Below the pieces are notes generated by a model. The model was not told where the DNA came from and ran no database searches. It saw nothing but the letters and a program-made list of their open reading frames with translations. A DNA stretch of 64,000 nucleotides from Planctomycetota bacterium. GTDB lineage: Bacteria; Planctomycetota; GCA-2746535. The stretch spans positions 46,947-110,946 of the forward strand of contig NVWA01000081.1 of assembly GCA_002746535.1 (NCBI GenBank), read 5' to 3'. The position numbers and the translations under genes were made by a program. Each line of letters opens with the position of its first letter. Within the stretch, counting starts at the first letter, position 1. Positions 1-9,585 of the stretch are shown here, piece after piece.

Positions 1-1582
1 AGGTAGAAGTTGAAATTATTGCCTGAATCGTGATTTCATTTGTTTTCTTGCAAGCTTGACCTAATTTATCAGCTGTTTTTTTACTTGCTGTTAATGATCC
101 TTCTGTGAAATGTAGCCAATTTTTGCGACCAACTTTAGCTTGTCCTTTTTGAGTAAGAGTATGTTTCCCTAATCGCCAAGTATATGGTGATGAAGTACTT
201 CTTTTAGAAGCCCCTGAGTTCCACCTAAATTGTAAACCAATTGGTTTAGATTGTATTGGATCAATGGAAATTGAAATTTGTTGAAAGGTGAAGGGGGTAT
301 TTTTATCAATATCAAAAGGTTCTATTTTTAATTCAGCTATTTTTTCCTTACAAACCCCTAATTCCATTTCTATCTTTAATTTTGCTACTTCATCAATGGA
401 CCCAGCTTGTATCATTTTTAGTTTCGACTTAGTGAGGGCGATTAATTTATTGGTTACAAACTGCTCTGTTAAGTTCTCAATTAAAACTTGGGCGTATAGT
501 TTGGGGTTATTGACTAATTTAATAAGATTTTCAAAATCGATGGCGAGATCAAAATAATTTTTAGCGGTAGTGCTTTGTTCTTTACCAAATATTTTTACTG
601 TATTGGTAACAATTAAATTAATTTTGTTTAATTGAATAGGCTTGTTTGATTGTAACCTTTTTAATTGTCCATCAATAATATTGGTTGGATCTTCAAGATT
701 TTTCTTTGATAGCCAATTTAAATAATAATTTGGATTGATATCAATCATTGGATAAGTACTTAAGCTTATTCCATCTGGCGTTTTTAATTTTCCATCATCT
801 AAACAATCGCTTATGTTTTTGTAAAATGAAGCTAATACTTTATCAGTTGCCTTTTCTAAAAAAGGCAGGGATTGAATCAAATTACTTTTTTCTAATAAAT
901 AATATTTTGCGATAAATTCATTTGACTTAATGTTATTTGGATTTGTTTTTAGTGAATTTAATGATGCTTTAATAAGATTAAATCTTTTTTTCATTTTATT
1001 GATAATAGCAATTTTTTTATTCATTAACGAATAAGTACTTTTGTCTACTGACCGAATATATCTCTGAGCATCCCGAAGGTTAGTAGTCGCGTCAGTAAAT
1101 TTATTTAGATTGACAAGTCTATTTGAATTTTTTTGAGAAAGATCAGCTAGAACGTTAATTTCATCTAAATATTTACTCTTATCTTTTTTGGAAGTGGATT
1201 TCACTATTTTAATTTGTAGCAATATTAATTGTTTCCATACTTTATTGTTTTCAATATCGGGAAGGGATGGTAACACCTCAACCAGGAGTACTCGGGCGAT
1301 TTTTTTATTTTCTTTTGAATTTAAAAGTAAATATGCCGCTTGCATTTTAATATAGATTTGAAAATGGGGTTTTGATTCTAAGGCGGATGCTTTTTTAATT
1401 AGTTTTAAGCCAAGTTTTTCATCATCGTCATTTGTTCTACTTGCTTTAACAGCTTTCATTTCTTGACCAAAAATCACATTGAATAAATTTGAATTTTTAT
1501 CAATATCGATGGCTTCTGCAGATAACAGCGTTTCTGAAAAAATAAGCAGCATATAGCTTAATAAACCAATGGTTTTTGTCAT
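1..1582 (-). CDS. Secreted protein with LamG-like C-terminal region (partial, runs off the left edge)
   Basis: The minus strand is open from an ATG at 1580-1582 to the window edge, giving about 527 residues with no stop, so the 3' end is missing. The N-terminus (MTKTIGLLSYMLLIFSETL...) is a signal peptide ending near SAEA, so export is expected. The next 400 residues are helix-rich, Lys/Asn-rich and unrecognised. The last visible part, with a WLHFTEG stretch followed by KLGQACKKTNEITIQAII, looks like the start of a concanavalin A/LamG-type domain as found in many planctomycete surface proteins. Upstream AGAAAG is a weak ribosome binding site. The gene is divergent from the gene at 1765. No catalytic role can be assigned. 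Confidence 0.75.
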   Translation of the reverse strand, partial: MTKTIGLLSYMLLIFSETLLSAEAIDIDKNSNLFNVIFGQEMKAVKASRTNDDDEKLGLKLIKKASALESKPHFQIYIKMQAAYLLLNSKENKKIARVLLVEVLPSLPDIENNKVWKQLILLQIKIVKSTSKKDKSKYLDEINVLADLSQKNSNRLVNLNKFTDATTNLRDAQRYIRSVDKSTYSLMNKKIAIINKMKKRFNLIKASLNSLKTNPNNIKSNEFIAKYYLLEKSNLIQSLPFLEKATDKVLASFYKNISDCLDDGKLKTPDGISLSTYPMIDINPNYYLNWLSKKNLEDPTNIIDGQLKRLQSNKPIQLNKINLIVTNTVKIFGKEQSTTAKNYFDLAIDFENLIKLVNNPKLYAQVLIENLTEQFVTNKLIALTKSKLKMIQAGSIDEVAKLKIEMELGVCKEKIAELKIEPFDIDKNTPFTFQQISISIDPIQSKPIGLQFRWNSGASKRSTSSPYTWRLGKHTLTQKGQAKVGRKNWLHFTEGSLTASKKTADKLGQACKKTNEITIQAIISTST

Positions 1583-1764
1583 AAATACACTTTCTATAAA
1601 TTTTAAAGAAGTTGAATTTTCTTAAGTAATTACATTCAGATAAAGAGTACCTTTAAATTATAATTTCATCAAGGTAAATACTATTTTATCTAAAAAGAGG
1701 ACCTTTTTATTTTCAAATGGATATCTATAATCGTCTGAGTAATTTATTCATTGGAGGAAATAAA

Positions 1765-2298
1765 ATGTTTGTATTTGGCTATGGAAGTCTGATTAATAAA
1801 TCTTCTTTGGAAAGAACGTGTCCGCAGAGTCGATTAGTCTCTACGGCCTATTTGAAGGGTTGGCGACGGCACTTAAACATGCCCCTCATACATTCTAATA
1901 ATTTATACAATGGGAAATTCTCACATGCTTTCTCTATTGATAGGGGGAGTTTAAATGACAGGGTCAATGGAGTTTTAATAGAAGTTTCTCCTTCAGAATT
2001 GCTTGAACTCGACAAGAGAGAATCTCATTATAGTCGAGTTGATGTTGAATTATTTGATTCTAAAACAAATCAAAAATTAAAAGATGGAATTGTTTTTGCC
2101 GTTACTGAATATGAACCTACAGCAGTTCCATGGGATCATCCCTTTTCTAAACAATATGTTGAAACATGTTTAAAAGGGTGTTTGAATTTTGGAACTGATT
2201 ATTTAAATGAATTTTTAAAATCTTCTTTTGATATGGATAAACCTTTTTCGGATATTGAAGAAGTAGATAATATTTTGAATTCTATGGAGAATCATTAA
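1765..2298 (+). CDS. Gamma-glutamylcyclotransferase-like (AIG2/GGCT fold) protein
   Basis: The protein begins MFVFGYGSLINKSSLERT, carrying the YGSL substrate-binding loop of the GGCT/AIG2 family near its N-terminus. A GVLIEVSPSELLELDKRE stretch corresponds to the family's central strand and acidic catalytic region. An upstream in-frame ATG at 1717 would add 16 residues before the conserved start and has no ribosome binding site. ATG 1765 is preceded by GGAGG at 1753-1757, so I prefer it; the 178-residue product fits the family. Members cyclise gamma-glutamyl compounds to 5-oxoproline or act on related amide substrates; the substrate here is unknown. It is convergent with the glycosidase-like gene, 17 nt away. 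Confidence 0.8.
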   Translation: MFVFGYGSLINKSSLERTCPQSRLVSTAYLKGWRRHLNMPLIHSNNLYNGKFSHAFSIDRGSLNDRVNGVLIEVSPSELLELDKRESHYSRVDVELFDSKTNQKLKDGIVFAVTEYEPTAVPWDHPFSKQYVETCLKGCLNFGTDYLNEFLKSSFDMDKPFSDIEEVDNILNSMENH

Positions 2299-2315
2299 TT
2301 CATTTAATTAGATTT

Positions 2316-3827
2316 TTAAATACATCCATTTAAATAGGCACTGTTTGTATAAATCATTAAATCGTTTTTTTCAATGTTTGGATTCCATAAAATATTTGCA
2401 AAGAGAGCTACACAGGGTTCAATTTTTCTTTCAAATAAACCATCTTCTATAAGGGCCGTTACATTCATATTGTCAGGATTTATTGATAAAATTTCTTGAT
2501 AGAATCTGGATGCTTTTTCGTAGTTTGCAAACCAAAGACCATTTTTTTTCTGCCAACTCGCTTGTTCTTTATCTTTTCTCAATTTCATGAAACTTTCGCT
2601 TCTTTCACCCAAAATAAAACTTTGATGGTGTTCGAATTCACTTCCCCATCTTATTTTGGCAAATCCTTTGGCTACCATGGAGAAATTACATCCGTTTCGA
2701 AGTGAAGCTATTTTTTTAGAATAATTTATTGTCGCTTCAACCGTATTGAGGTGATTTAATCCAGTATTATTTTCGGGAGATCCTTTGGTAGTAAGTACAT
2801 CATAGGCATACGGAATTACTCCTGCATCCTCCCATGTAATTGATACACGTTTATCTAGGGACTCTAGGTGATGAAAATCTTCCATAATTGACGTTGCGTG
2901 TAATCCGAATTGTATGTCGAGGGATGGGTTATGCTCAAGTAATGTTTTTGAAATATCATTTACTAATTCACAAACAACCTTAGCTCGTGGTTGGGAATTT
3001 ATTAATTTTTTATTTGTTTCAGTAAGTGTCTGGAAATAGACACCATCATGTTGAAGATTGCTGTACTCCTTTTCATAAGTATTTATCACATATTGTTTAA
3101 GTTTTTGCTGATCATCCTTATTTGTCAGATCAAGATCCATGCCCCAACCCCATGGAAATCCAAGAACAATCTTAATACCTCGATTGTGCGCATAGTCAAT
3201 AACTTGTGGCATATTTATGGGAGGGCAATCATTCCAAATCGTTAGCATATTCATTCTGAGTCGTGCCATATTATCAAGGAAGCATTTATAATCATAAATT
3301 GCATATCCCCATGTCCATATACCTCTATGTGTAATTTTTGGTGTTTCTGAATAAGTAAATGATGGGAAGATATCCGGTAGCTTTATTTGCAGTGGATCAT
3401 CCACTAATATATCTGCCCCTAAAATTCGTGTATTAAAATCTTCTACTCCATAAAGTACTCCTGTAGCTGTAGTAGCTGCAATCATAATTATTGACTGTTT
3501 TGAATTCCAAGGTGCCGGCTGGCTGTTCAAATAATAAGCTTCTTTATGCTCTGGTAGAATGGTGTTTGTTTTTTCAAGGAGCATATTAATTAAAGGATTT
3601 TCTTTTGGTGTTCCTATTATTAATAAATTGTCACCGTCAGCAATTTCTTCAATAGATTGGTCTGCGATTGCTTTGTTGATATCGATAGTGTATGAGGTAA
3701 ATGCTTGAAGTGCCTTTTGAGCTTCATTTATGGCAAAGGTTTGAATACCTTGGTAATTTCCATAACGGATTTTCCATCTAATACCTGGGAATCTTTTCGT
3801 AGCATGGGTTGGTTTAAAATAGGTCAT
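2316..3827 (-). CDS. Glycoside hydrolase-like TIM-barrel protein (GH20/GH67-related)
   Basis: A 503-residue protein without a signal peptide. Residues about 1-130 form an alpha/beta domain with LLIIGTP and ATTATGVLYGVEDF, as in the N-terminal domain of GH20, GH84 and GH67 enzymes. THRGIWTWGYAIYDYK and LRMNMLTIWND then start a TIM barrel like those families, with WGWGMDL and ITWEDAG further on. I cannot assign catalytic acids with certainty. Exact substrate and family are unknown; alpha-glucuronidase or N-acetylhexosaminidase-like activity is possible. AGGAGA at 3833-3838 is a good ribosome binding site for the ATG at 3827. The AraC-type gene transcribed divergently 118 nt away is the likely regulator. 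Confidence 0.65.
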   Translation of the reverse strand: MTYFKPTHATKRFPGIRWKIRYGNYQGIQTFAINEAQKALQAFTSYTIDINKAIADQSIEEIADGDNLLIIGTPKENPLINMLLEKTNTILPEHKEAYYLNSQPAPWNSKQSIIMIAATTATGVLYGVEDFNTRILGADILVDDPLQIKLPDIFPSFTYSETPKITHRGIWTWGYAIYDYKCFLDNMARLRMNMLTIWNDCPPINMPQVIDYAHNRGIKIVLGFPWGWGMDLDLTNKDDQQKLKQYVINTYEKEYSNLQHDGVYFQTLTETNKKLINSQPRAKVVCELVNDISKTLLEHNPSLDIQFGLHATSIMEDFHHLESLDKRVSITWEDAGVIPYAYDVLTTKGSPENNTGLNHLNTVEATINYSKKIASLRNGCNFSMVAKGFAKIRWGSEFEHHQSFILGERSESFMKLRKDKEQASWQKKNGLWFANYEKASRFYQEILSINPDNMNVTALIEDGLFERKIEPCVALFANILWNPNIEKNDLMIYTNSAYLNGCI

Positions 3828-3945
3828 AATTATCTCCTAATTCGATTGAATTTACTACAATTGGCTGGATAATACCTTTAATTGCCTATGAGCGCTATGT
3901 CGTTAGTGCAATTTAATAGGTCAAAAGTCACTAATATGAGTTATT

Positions 3946-4860
3946 ATGTCGCGTCAAAGTTACCTATCCACGAATTCATCTAATCCCCATGATCAATTTC
4001 CATTTTTAATTCATCGTACTGGACAAGTTAGTAAAGTTCATTGCCATGATCATGATTTTTGGGAGTTAGTCTATGTGCGTTCTGGTACTGGTATTTGTAT
4101 TAACGGTGATGATAAATTTAATTTTCGTTCACATCAAATTATTTTGACTCAACCTTTTGTTAGACATGAATTTCAATCAAATGGTATGCAAAGTCATGAG
4201 CAAATAAGTCTTTCAATATATCCAGATTTTTTAGTACAACCTGAAATCGCAAAAGTACAAGTAGGGGAGTTACTAGCTCAATTAGAGAATTCAAAAAAGT
4301 TAGTCTTTAATGTGCCAGAAAGGGATATTGCACTCGTAGAGCAATCTTTGGAGGTTATCAGTCAAGAGTTTTTATTTAAGAGAGTTGATTTTGAATCTAT
4401 AATTTCTTTAGAGATAGCTCGTTTACTAATCACTTTGAATAGAATTGTTTGTAATGAGCAGATGGCTTTTCCTCAATTTAATGGATTACCACATTTGATT
4501 CATGAGGCAATCAAACTTATTGAAATGCGTTTTCATGACATTCGTGATATTGCCGATATGTTGGAAGGTATACATATTGTTATAAATTCACGATATTTTA
4601 TTAGATTATTTAAAGAACATGTTGGTTATACCCCTATTCAATATCTTAATAGAGTCAGAATAGAAAAGAGTTGTTCTCTATTGATATATACCTCATTGCC
4701 AATTTTGGGCGTAGCTCTTGATACAGGATTTAGAGATTTGCGTTTTTTTAATCGTCAATTTAAACGATTTATTGGCGTCACGCCTAAAATATTTCGCGAA
4801 TCTGCCAAGAACGATTCTAAGTTGAGCTTTAAGCTAAATAGGTTTAATTTTAAGGACTAA
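3946..4860 (+). CDS. AraC-family transcriptional regulator
   Basis: This 304-residue protein has the AraC layout: an N-terminal cupin (HCHDHDFWELVYVRSG, then QPFVRHEF) that probably senses a small sugar-like ligand, and a C-terminal double helix-turn-helix. The second half reads YFIRLFKEHVGYTPIQYLNRVR and then the second-helix region ending in FNRQFKRFIGVTPKIFR, a good match to the family's FxRxFKxxxGxTPxxFR signature. The gene is divergent from the glycosidase-like gene, which is the usual arrangement for a local activator of a carbohydrate gene. No strong ribosome binding site precedes the ATG. Confidence 0.88.
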   Translation: MSRQSYLSTNSSNPHDQFPFLIHRTGQVSKVHCHDHDFWELVYVRSGTGICINGDDKFNFRSHQIILTQPFVRHEFQSNGMQSHEQISLSIYPDFLVQPEIAKVQVGELLAQLENSKKLVFNVPERDIALVEQSLEVISQEFLFKRVDFESIISLEIARLLITLNRIVCNEQMAFPQFNGLPHLIHEAIKLIEMRFHDIRDIADMLEGIHIVINSRYFIRLFKEHVGYTPIQYLNRVRIEKSCSLLIYTSLPILGVALDTGFRDLRFFNRQFKRFIGVTPKIFRESAKNDSKLSFKLNRFNFKD

Positions 4861-5179
4861 GATTAGTTTAATTGCTTACGCAATGATGTATGTAGCCATT
4901 TGCATTAGTTCGAGTGAATTTGAAAGATTTAAAAGAAGAATTAAAAAAAACTCTTTGCATATAAATTACTTGAGATGATTTTTAATTTATTAATAGTCTG
5001 TGGTTCATAACTAGTATCTGATCTATGCTTTTATTTTAATTATATAAATAGCACTATAAATACACTTCAATGTTTTCTTAAATTTGATAAAGTATTAATT
5101 GTTGTTATGATTTTTTATAGCAATACCCCTCCTTTGAATTCCTAATCCTAAATAAATCAACGTATTTGGAGCTAGACCC
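4861..5179. other. Intergenic region, 319 nt
   Basis: An AT-rich gap between the AraC gene and the 942-residue secreted protein. A weak hairpin (ATTGC-TTAC-GCAAT) lies just after the AraC stop. A sigma-70-like promoter lies near the right end and is listed separately. I see no small coding ORF or RNA gene. Confidence 0.5.
5084..5111 (+). promoter_or_regulatory. Putative sigma-70 promoter of the beta-propeller gene
   Basis: TTGATA (5084-5089), a 16-nt spacer and TATGAT (5106-5111) match the housekeeping consensus at 5/6 in each box. Transcription would start near 5118, leaving a leader of about 62 nt before the ATG at 5180. In such AT-rich DNA, chance matches are common. Confidence 0.4.
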
Positions 5180-8008
5180 ATGCATAAAAGTAATTTTATA
5201 TTAATTTGTATTTTAGTATTTTTATTTGTAAATATTAATTCTCAAGATCTCAATGAATGGAAAATTAAAAGAAAAAATATTTTTGAATTTACGAAGCAGC
5301 CAAGTATTTCAAAAAAAGATAAAGGGTATTTTATTTCTTTTGCTGTTAAGGACTACTGTGATGTGACTATAGTTGTTGAGGATGATAACAGAAAAATTAT
5401 TAGGCATCTCGCTTCTGGTGTGTTAGGCGATAATCCTCCTCCTCCATTTGTTAAGAAATCATTAAGTCAAAAGATATTATGGGATGGTAAAACTGATCAT
5501 GGTCGATATCCAGATAGTTTAGAAACTTACCGGATTAGGGTATCCTTAGGTCTGAAAGCTAACTATGATAAAACATTATATCATAGTCCCTATAAGAGAA
5601 TGTCGAATAATGCCCCTATTTTATGTTCAGATAAAGATGGCGTTTATACCTTCGAAGGATTAGGAATGGATTATGTTAAGCACTTTGATCATGATGGTAA
5701 TTATATTAAAACCATTTATCCCTTTGCTTCGAATAAATTAAAAGATATTAAAGGTTTGGAAACTTTTAAATCTCATTTGGATGGGAAAACATATCCTAAA
5801 AAAATAGGATTTAACCGTGCCACTTTATTAACTTCAGGAACAAGTGGTTTGGCTGGGGACTATGGTAATCATTATGGTGGTTATGCAGCAGTTTCAATGG
5901 CAACCCAGAATGGTCATATTGCACTTGCCTATAATAGAATCAATCGGTTGGGAACTGATGGAACTACTAAAGGAATGGATTTAAATGGTCCTGAGATTAG
6001 TTATAAGCGAGTTGTTAAAGGTAAAAAAGTTAAAATGCCAGTTGGTCCTACAAGTGTCGCATTTAGCCCAGATAATAAATATCTTTATATGACTGGCTAT
6101 GTATTTAAAGTTCACACATGGAATTTTGGTGATGCCTATCATGTCGTTAAACGTCAAGAATATGGCACAAACAAGCCTCCTGAAATATTTATGGGTAAAG
6201 AATTAACTGATTCGGGCTATGGTTCAGATGATAAATCCTTTGCTACTCCTACTTCGGTCGATGTTGATGCCAAAGGTCGTATTTATGTGACTGATTTTTG
6301 TAATCATAGAGTTCAAGTTTTTAATTCAGATAAGAAATTATTAAAAAGTATTAAAGCTACCTATCCATCCAAAGTAATCATTGATAAAAAAACACAAGAA
6401 ATTTTAGTTTTTAGTTGGCTAACTATTGGTCCCTCAAGAAAACTTTTAAAAGAGCGAAAAATTGATTGGCGAAAAATTAAAAGTACGATTACCAATTTTG
6501 GCACTTTTGAAGGAATTAAAAATGTTAAGTCAGAGCCATTACCCATACGAGGTGGTGATGCTGGTGGCCTGTCCGATTTTGGTGGTCAAGTTTATGAAGT
6601 AACAGTTGATTCTTATAGTGGAAAGCGTCGATTATGGATTTCTGGACGAACTCCAACAAGATCAACGGCTGAAATTCGTTGGACTGGTGAAAAAGATGCC
6701 CCAAAAACCGATAAAACTTGGTTAAATAGAGGTATTAAAATATTTGAAAAACAAAAAGGCAAATGGGTAGAATTTAAAAATATGGCAAAATTAGCTGCGA
6801 AGAAAGTCAAAAGACTTACGCCAACTCCTTTTGCTAGCCAAAGACTATTTTTTAACCCTTCTGATGAACATCTATACGTAGGAGAAGATGTTGGTTTCTG
6901 GAAATCTTTTGATGAACTAGTAAAAATAAATCCTCAAAATGGAAATGTTTCGCTAGTGAAGATTCCATTTGACGCTGCTGATATTGTTTTTGGATATAAG
7001 AATGTTGTTTATGCTCGCACACATTATGTGGTAATGAGATTTGATTCCAGATCGTGGAAAGAAATCCCCTATGATTACGGTATCGAAAAAAATAAAATAC
7101 ATCATCAAACTTTTTCAGCACCAAGACGAACGGTTAATTCAATATCAGCTATGGCTATACCAGGGGGGAAACCTGTACATTGGCAATTAGAGGGGATGAG
7201 TTTAAACTTCAAAGGGAACTTAGCTTTAGTCTGTTATACTCGAGAGAAAAAAATAGAACTTGGTCGCAAAGATAAATACAAAAATTTTGCTGTTGGTAAA
7301 GAATATAAACCGAATAAATTCCCTGGAAGAAATGGTCATTTTGTTGTCCATATTTTTGATAAATATGGCAAAGTCGTTAAGCAAGATGCGATTCCAGGAA
7401 TGCCGGAATCAGATGGCTTGGCTATTGATAAGAATAATGACATATATGTTTTACTTAAACGCCCTAGATATATCTCATCTAAAAAAGTTAATACAGATCA
7501 TTATACGGAATCATTGTTTAAATTCTCAAAGAAAGAGAACCGATTTTTGACAGGAAGCACTAGAGCAACAATACCATTAGATGATACACAAAAACCAAAG
7601 AGAGATTATGATATTAAAGAATTCTGGGTTGAGAACCCACAATGGATTTATGGTGGTGTCGGCCATGGTGGCAATTTGGGCAGTTGTGTCTGTTGGCATT
7701 CTAGATTTACATTAGATTATTTAGGAAGATCTTTTGTTCCTGAATCAAATCAATTTCAAGTCGCAGTCTTAGATTCGAATGGCAATTTGATTATGCGAAT
7801 TGGTCAATATGGCAATCAGGATAGTGCAGGGCCAAAAAGTAAAGTTCCGTTAAAAGGGGATGGCGTGGGGATATTTTTAGCCAATTATGTTGCGACCCAT
7901 ACTGATCATAAACTTTTTATATCGGATACAGGCAACCAAAGGATATTAAGCGTCAATTTAAGCTATGCTAAAGAAAGCCTAATAAAATTAAATAAGAATT
8001 CAAATTAA
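5180..8008 (+). CDS. Large secreted protein with FlgD-like fold and NHL-type beta-propeller repeats
   Basis: 942 residues with a clear signal peptide (MHKSNFILICILVFLFVNINSQ). Residues about 50-130 (VTIVVEDDNRKIIRHLASG ... ILWDGKTDHGR ... YRIRVSL) resemble the FlgD Ig-like fold found in secreted proteins. The rest contains propeller blades, for example PTSVDVDAKGRIYVTDFCNHRVQVF near residue 360 and DKNNDIYVLL and LFISDTGNQRIL later. Such proteins bind ligands or act as outer-surface lyase or hydrolase-like enzymes; no active site is evident. TTTGGAG 8 nt before the ATG is the ribosome binding site. It is convergent with oadB, with a hairpin between. Confidence 0.7.
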   Translation: MHKSNFILICILVFLFVNINSQDLNEWKIKRKNIFEFTKQPSISKKDKGYFISFAVKDYCDVTIVVEDDNRKIIRHLASGVLGDNPPPPFVKKSLSQKILWDGKTDHGRYPDSLETYRIRVSLGLKANYDKTLYHSPYKRMSNNAPILCSDKDGVYTFEGLGMDYVKHFDHDGNYIKTIYPFASNKLKDIKGLETFKSHLDGKTYPKKIGFNRATLLTSGTSGLAGDYGNHYGGYAAVSMATQNGHIALAYNRINRLGTDGTTKGMDLNGPEISYKRVVKGKKVKMPVGPTSVAFSPDNKYLYMTGYVFKVHTWNFGDAYHVVKRQEYGTNKPPEIFMGKELTDSGYGSDDKSFATPTSVDVDAKGRIYVTDFCNHRVQVFNSDKKLLKSIKATYPSKVIIDKKTQEILVFSWLTIGPSRKLLKERKIDWRKIKSTITNFGTFEGIKNVKSEPLPIRGGDAGGLSDFGGQVYEVTVDSYSGKRRLWISGRTPTRSTAEIRWTGEKDAPKTDKTWLNRGIKIFEKQKGKWVEFKNMAKLAAKKVKRLTPTPFASQRLFFNPSDEHLYVGEDVGFWKSFDELVKINPQNGNVSLVKIPFDAADIVFGYKNVVYARTHYVVMRFDSRSWKEIPYDYGIEKNKIHHQTFSAPRRTVNSISAMAIPGGKPVHWQLEGMSLNFKGNLALVCYTREKKIELGRKDKYKNFAVGKEYKPNKFPGRNGHFVVHIFDKYGKVVKQDAIPGMPESDGLAIDKNNDIYVLLKRPRYISSKKVNTDHYTESLFKFSKKENRFLTGSTRATIPLDDTQKPKRDYDIKEFWVENPQWIYGGVGHGGNLGSCVCWHSRFTLDYLGRSFVPESNQFQVAVLDSNGNLIMRIGQYGNQDSAGPKSKVPLKGDGVGIFLANYVATHTDHKLFISDTGNQRILSVNLSYAKESLIKLNKNSN

Positions 8009-8033
8009 AAAAGTTAATTTATTTGATCGACAA

Positions 8034-8061
8034 TATACTACGAGATTAACCTGGTAGTATA
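8034..8061. terminator. Inverted repeat between convergent genes, possible terminator
   Basis: TATACTAC (8034-8041) pairs perfectly with GTAGTATA (8054-8061) around a 12-nt loop. It lies between the stop of the propeller gene and the stop of oadB, where a bidirectional terminator would be expected. There is no immediate T-run on either side, so function is uncertain. Confidence 0.35.
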
Positions 8062-8083
8062 ATTGGAGCTTTGACGATTGATT

Positions 8084-9568
8084 TTAGTTTCCGAAGATTG
8101 CCATTAGAAGTCCGGCAGCTACTGCAGAACCAATTACGCCGGCTACATTTGGACCCATGGCATGCATCAAAAGAAAGTTTTGTGGATCTTCTTCAGCCCC
8201 AACACTTTGAGATACTCTTGCTGCCATTGGGACTGCTGAAACTCCTGCTGATCCAATGAGTGGGTTGATTTTAACGGTACTAAACTTATTCATTAATTTA
8301 GCCATTAAGACGCCTGTTGCAGTTCCAATACCAAAGGCGACTACACCAAGTACAAGAATTCCAATGGTTTCCATATTTAGAAATTTACCTGCTGATAGTT
8401 TTGATCCTACTCCTAGACCTAAGAAGATAGTCACAATATTGATCAATGCATTTTGCGCTGTATCTGATAAGCGATCAACCATTTCGCATTCTCTCATTAA
8501 ATTACCAAACATGAACATTCCAATTAAAGGAGCTGCTGATGGTAATAAAAGTGCACAAAGGCCAAGTACAATTACTGGAAAAAGAATTTTTTCTTTTTTA
8601 CCAACAAATCGCAGTTGTGACATTTTTATTTTTCTTTCTTCCGGAGTCGTTAATAATTTCATAATGGGTGGTTGAATTAATGGTACTAAGGCCATGTAAG
8701 AATAGGCGGCGACGGCGATGGACCCTAACAGCTCGGGTGCAAGTTTACTTGCAAGAAATATGGCCGTGGGGCCATCTGCTCCTCCAATGATTCCGATAGC
8801 TCCGGCTTGTTGGTCCGTAAACCCTAGAAATATGGCTCCGATAAAAGTCGAGAAAATGCCAAATTGAGCAGCACCACCTAATAAGGCTGTTTTAGGGTTG
8901 GCAATCAATGGGCCAAAATCTGTCATTGCGCCAACACCCATAAATATTAATAAAGGAAAGATACCTGTTTCAATTCCGACATGGTAAACAAGAAATAATA
9001 GACCATCAGGTGCACTGCTAATCCCTGCAAATGGAATGTTGGCCATAATGGCACCAAAGCCCATGGGGACTAGAAGCAAAGGTTCAAATCCTTTGCTAAT
9101 TGCTAAATATAATAGTAAGCAGCCAATGCCTATCATAATAAATCTACCATAACCCATTACCCAACCAGAATCGTTTTTTATTTCTTCAATTGTTTTTTGA
9201 ACGGTTTCTTGGTTGAAGGGTCTCAATAATTCTGCTATTTTAGCTTCATCATTGGAAAATTGCTTGCCGGCTTTTAATTTATTAAAAACTTCTTCTGTGA
9301 ACTCCAGACCGGCTTGATCAATTATTATACCAATTTCATAAGTTGCTTTTTCTTCATTTTCCTTTTTAAGTTTTGCTATTAAATTTTTTCTCTTTATTTT
9401 GCTTTCGTTTTTACCTTGATCATAGATAAACCCGTAAATTCCAGTTGACTTTACAACAGCAGTAATTAATTCTTTGAAAGTTTTTCGCTCTTTTTCTTTT
9501 TCATCTTTTGCAAAAGAGGGGGCACAAACTATTAAGGATAGTGCCAAATAAAACAGTATTTTTCTCAT
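8084..9568 (-). CDS. oadB: Na+-translocating oxaloacetate decarboxylase beta subunit
   Basis: The membrane subunit of the biotin-dependent decarboxylase sodium pump. It removes CO2 from carboxybiotin and couples this to Na+ export. The family hallmark GIIGGADGPTAIFLAS, carrying the aspartate essential for Na+ transport, is intact, and FGPLIANPKTALLGGAAQFG and SVGAEEDPQNFLLMHAMGPN are typical. The 494-residue length exceeds the usual 375-435. About 110 extra N-terminal residues start with a cleavable-looking signal (MRKILFYLALSLIVCAPSFA) followed by a charged soluble segment. It is the third gene after oadG and oadA, 17 nt behind oadA. Confidence 0.93.
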   Translation of the reverse strand: MRKILFYLALSLIVCAPSFAKDEKEKERKTFKELITAVVKSTGIYGFIYDQGKNESKIKRKNLIAKLKKENEEKATYEIGIIIDQAGLEFTEEVFNKLKAGKQFSNDEAKIAELLRPFNQETVQKTIEEIKNDSGWVMGYGRFIMIGIGCLLLYLAISKGFEPLLLVPMGFGAIMANIPFAGISSAPDGLLFLVYHVGIETGIFPLLIFMGVGAMTDFGPLIANPKTALLGGAAQFGIFSTFIGAIFLGFTDQQAGAIGIIGGADGPTAIFLASKLAPELLGSIAVAAYSYMALVPLIQPPIMKLLTTPEERKIKMSQLRFVGKKEKILFPVIVLGLCALLLPSAAPLIGMFMFGNLMRECEMVDRLSDTAQNALINIVTIFLGLGVGSKLSAGKFLNMETIGILVLGVVAFGIGTATGVLMAKLMNKFSTVKINPLIGSAGVSAVPMAARVSQSVGAEEDPQNFLLMHAMGPNVAGVIGSAVAAGLLMAIFGN

Positions 9569-9585
9569 TTATTTATTCTCAGAAT

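Noticed and set aside
1690..1712. AAAAAG/CTTTTT hairpin before the GGCT-like gene
   Set aside because: A/T-rich stem likely by chance; the real translation start at 1765 lies well downstream.
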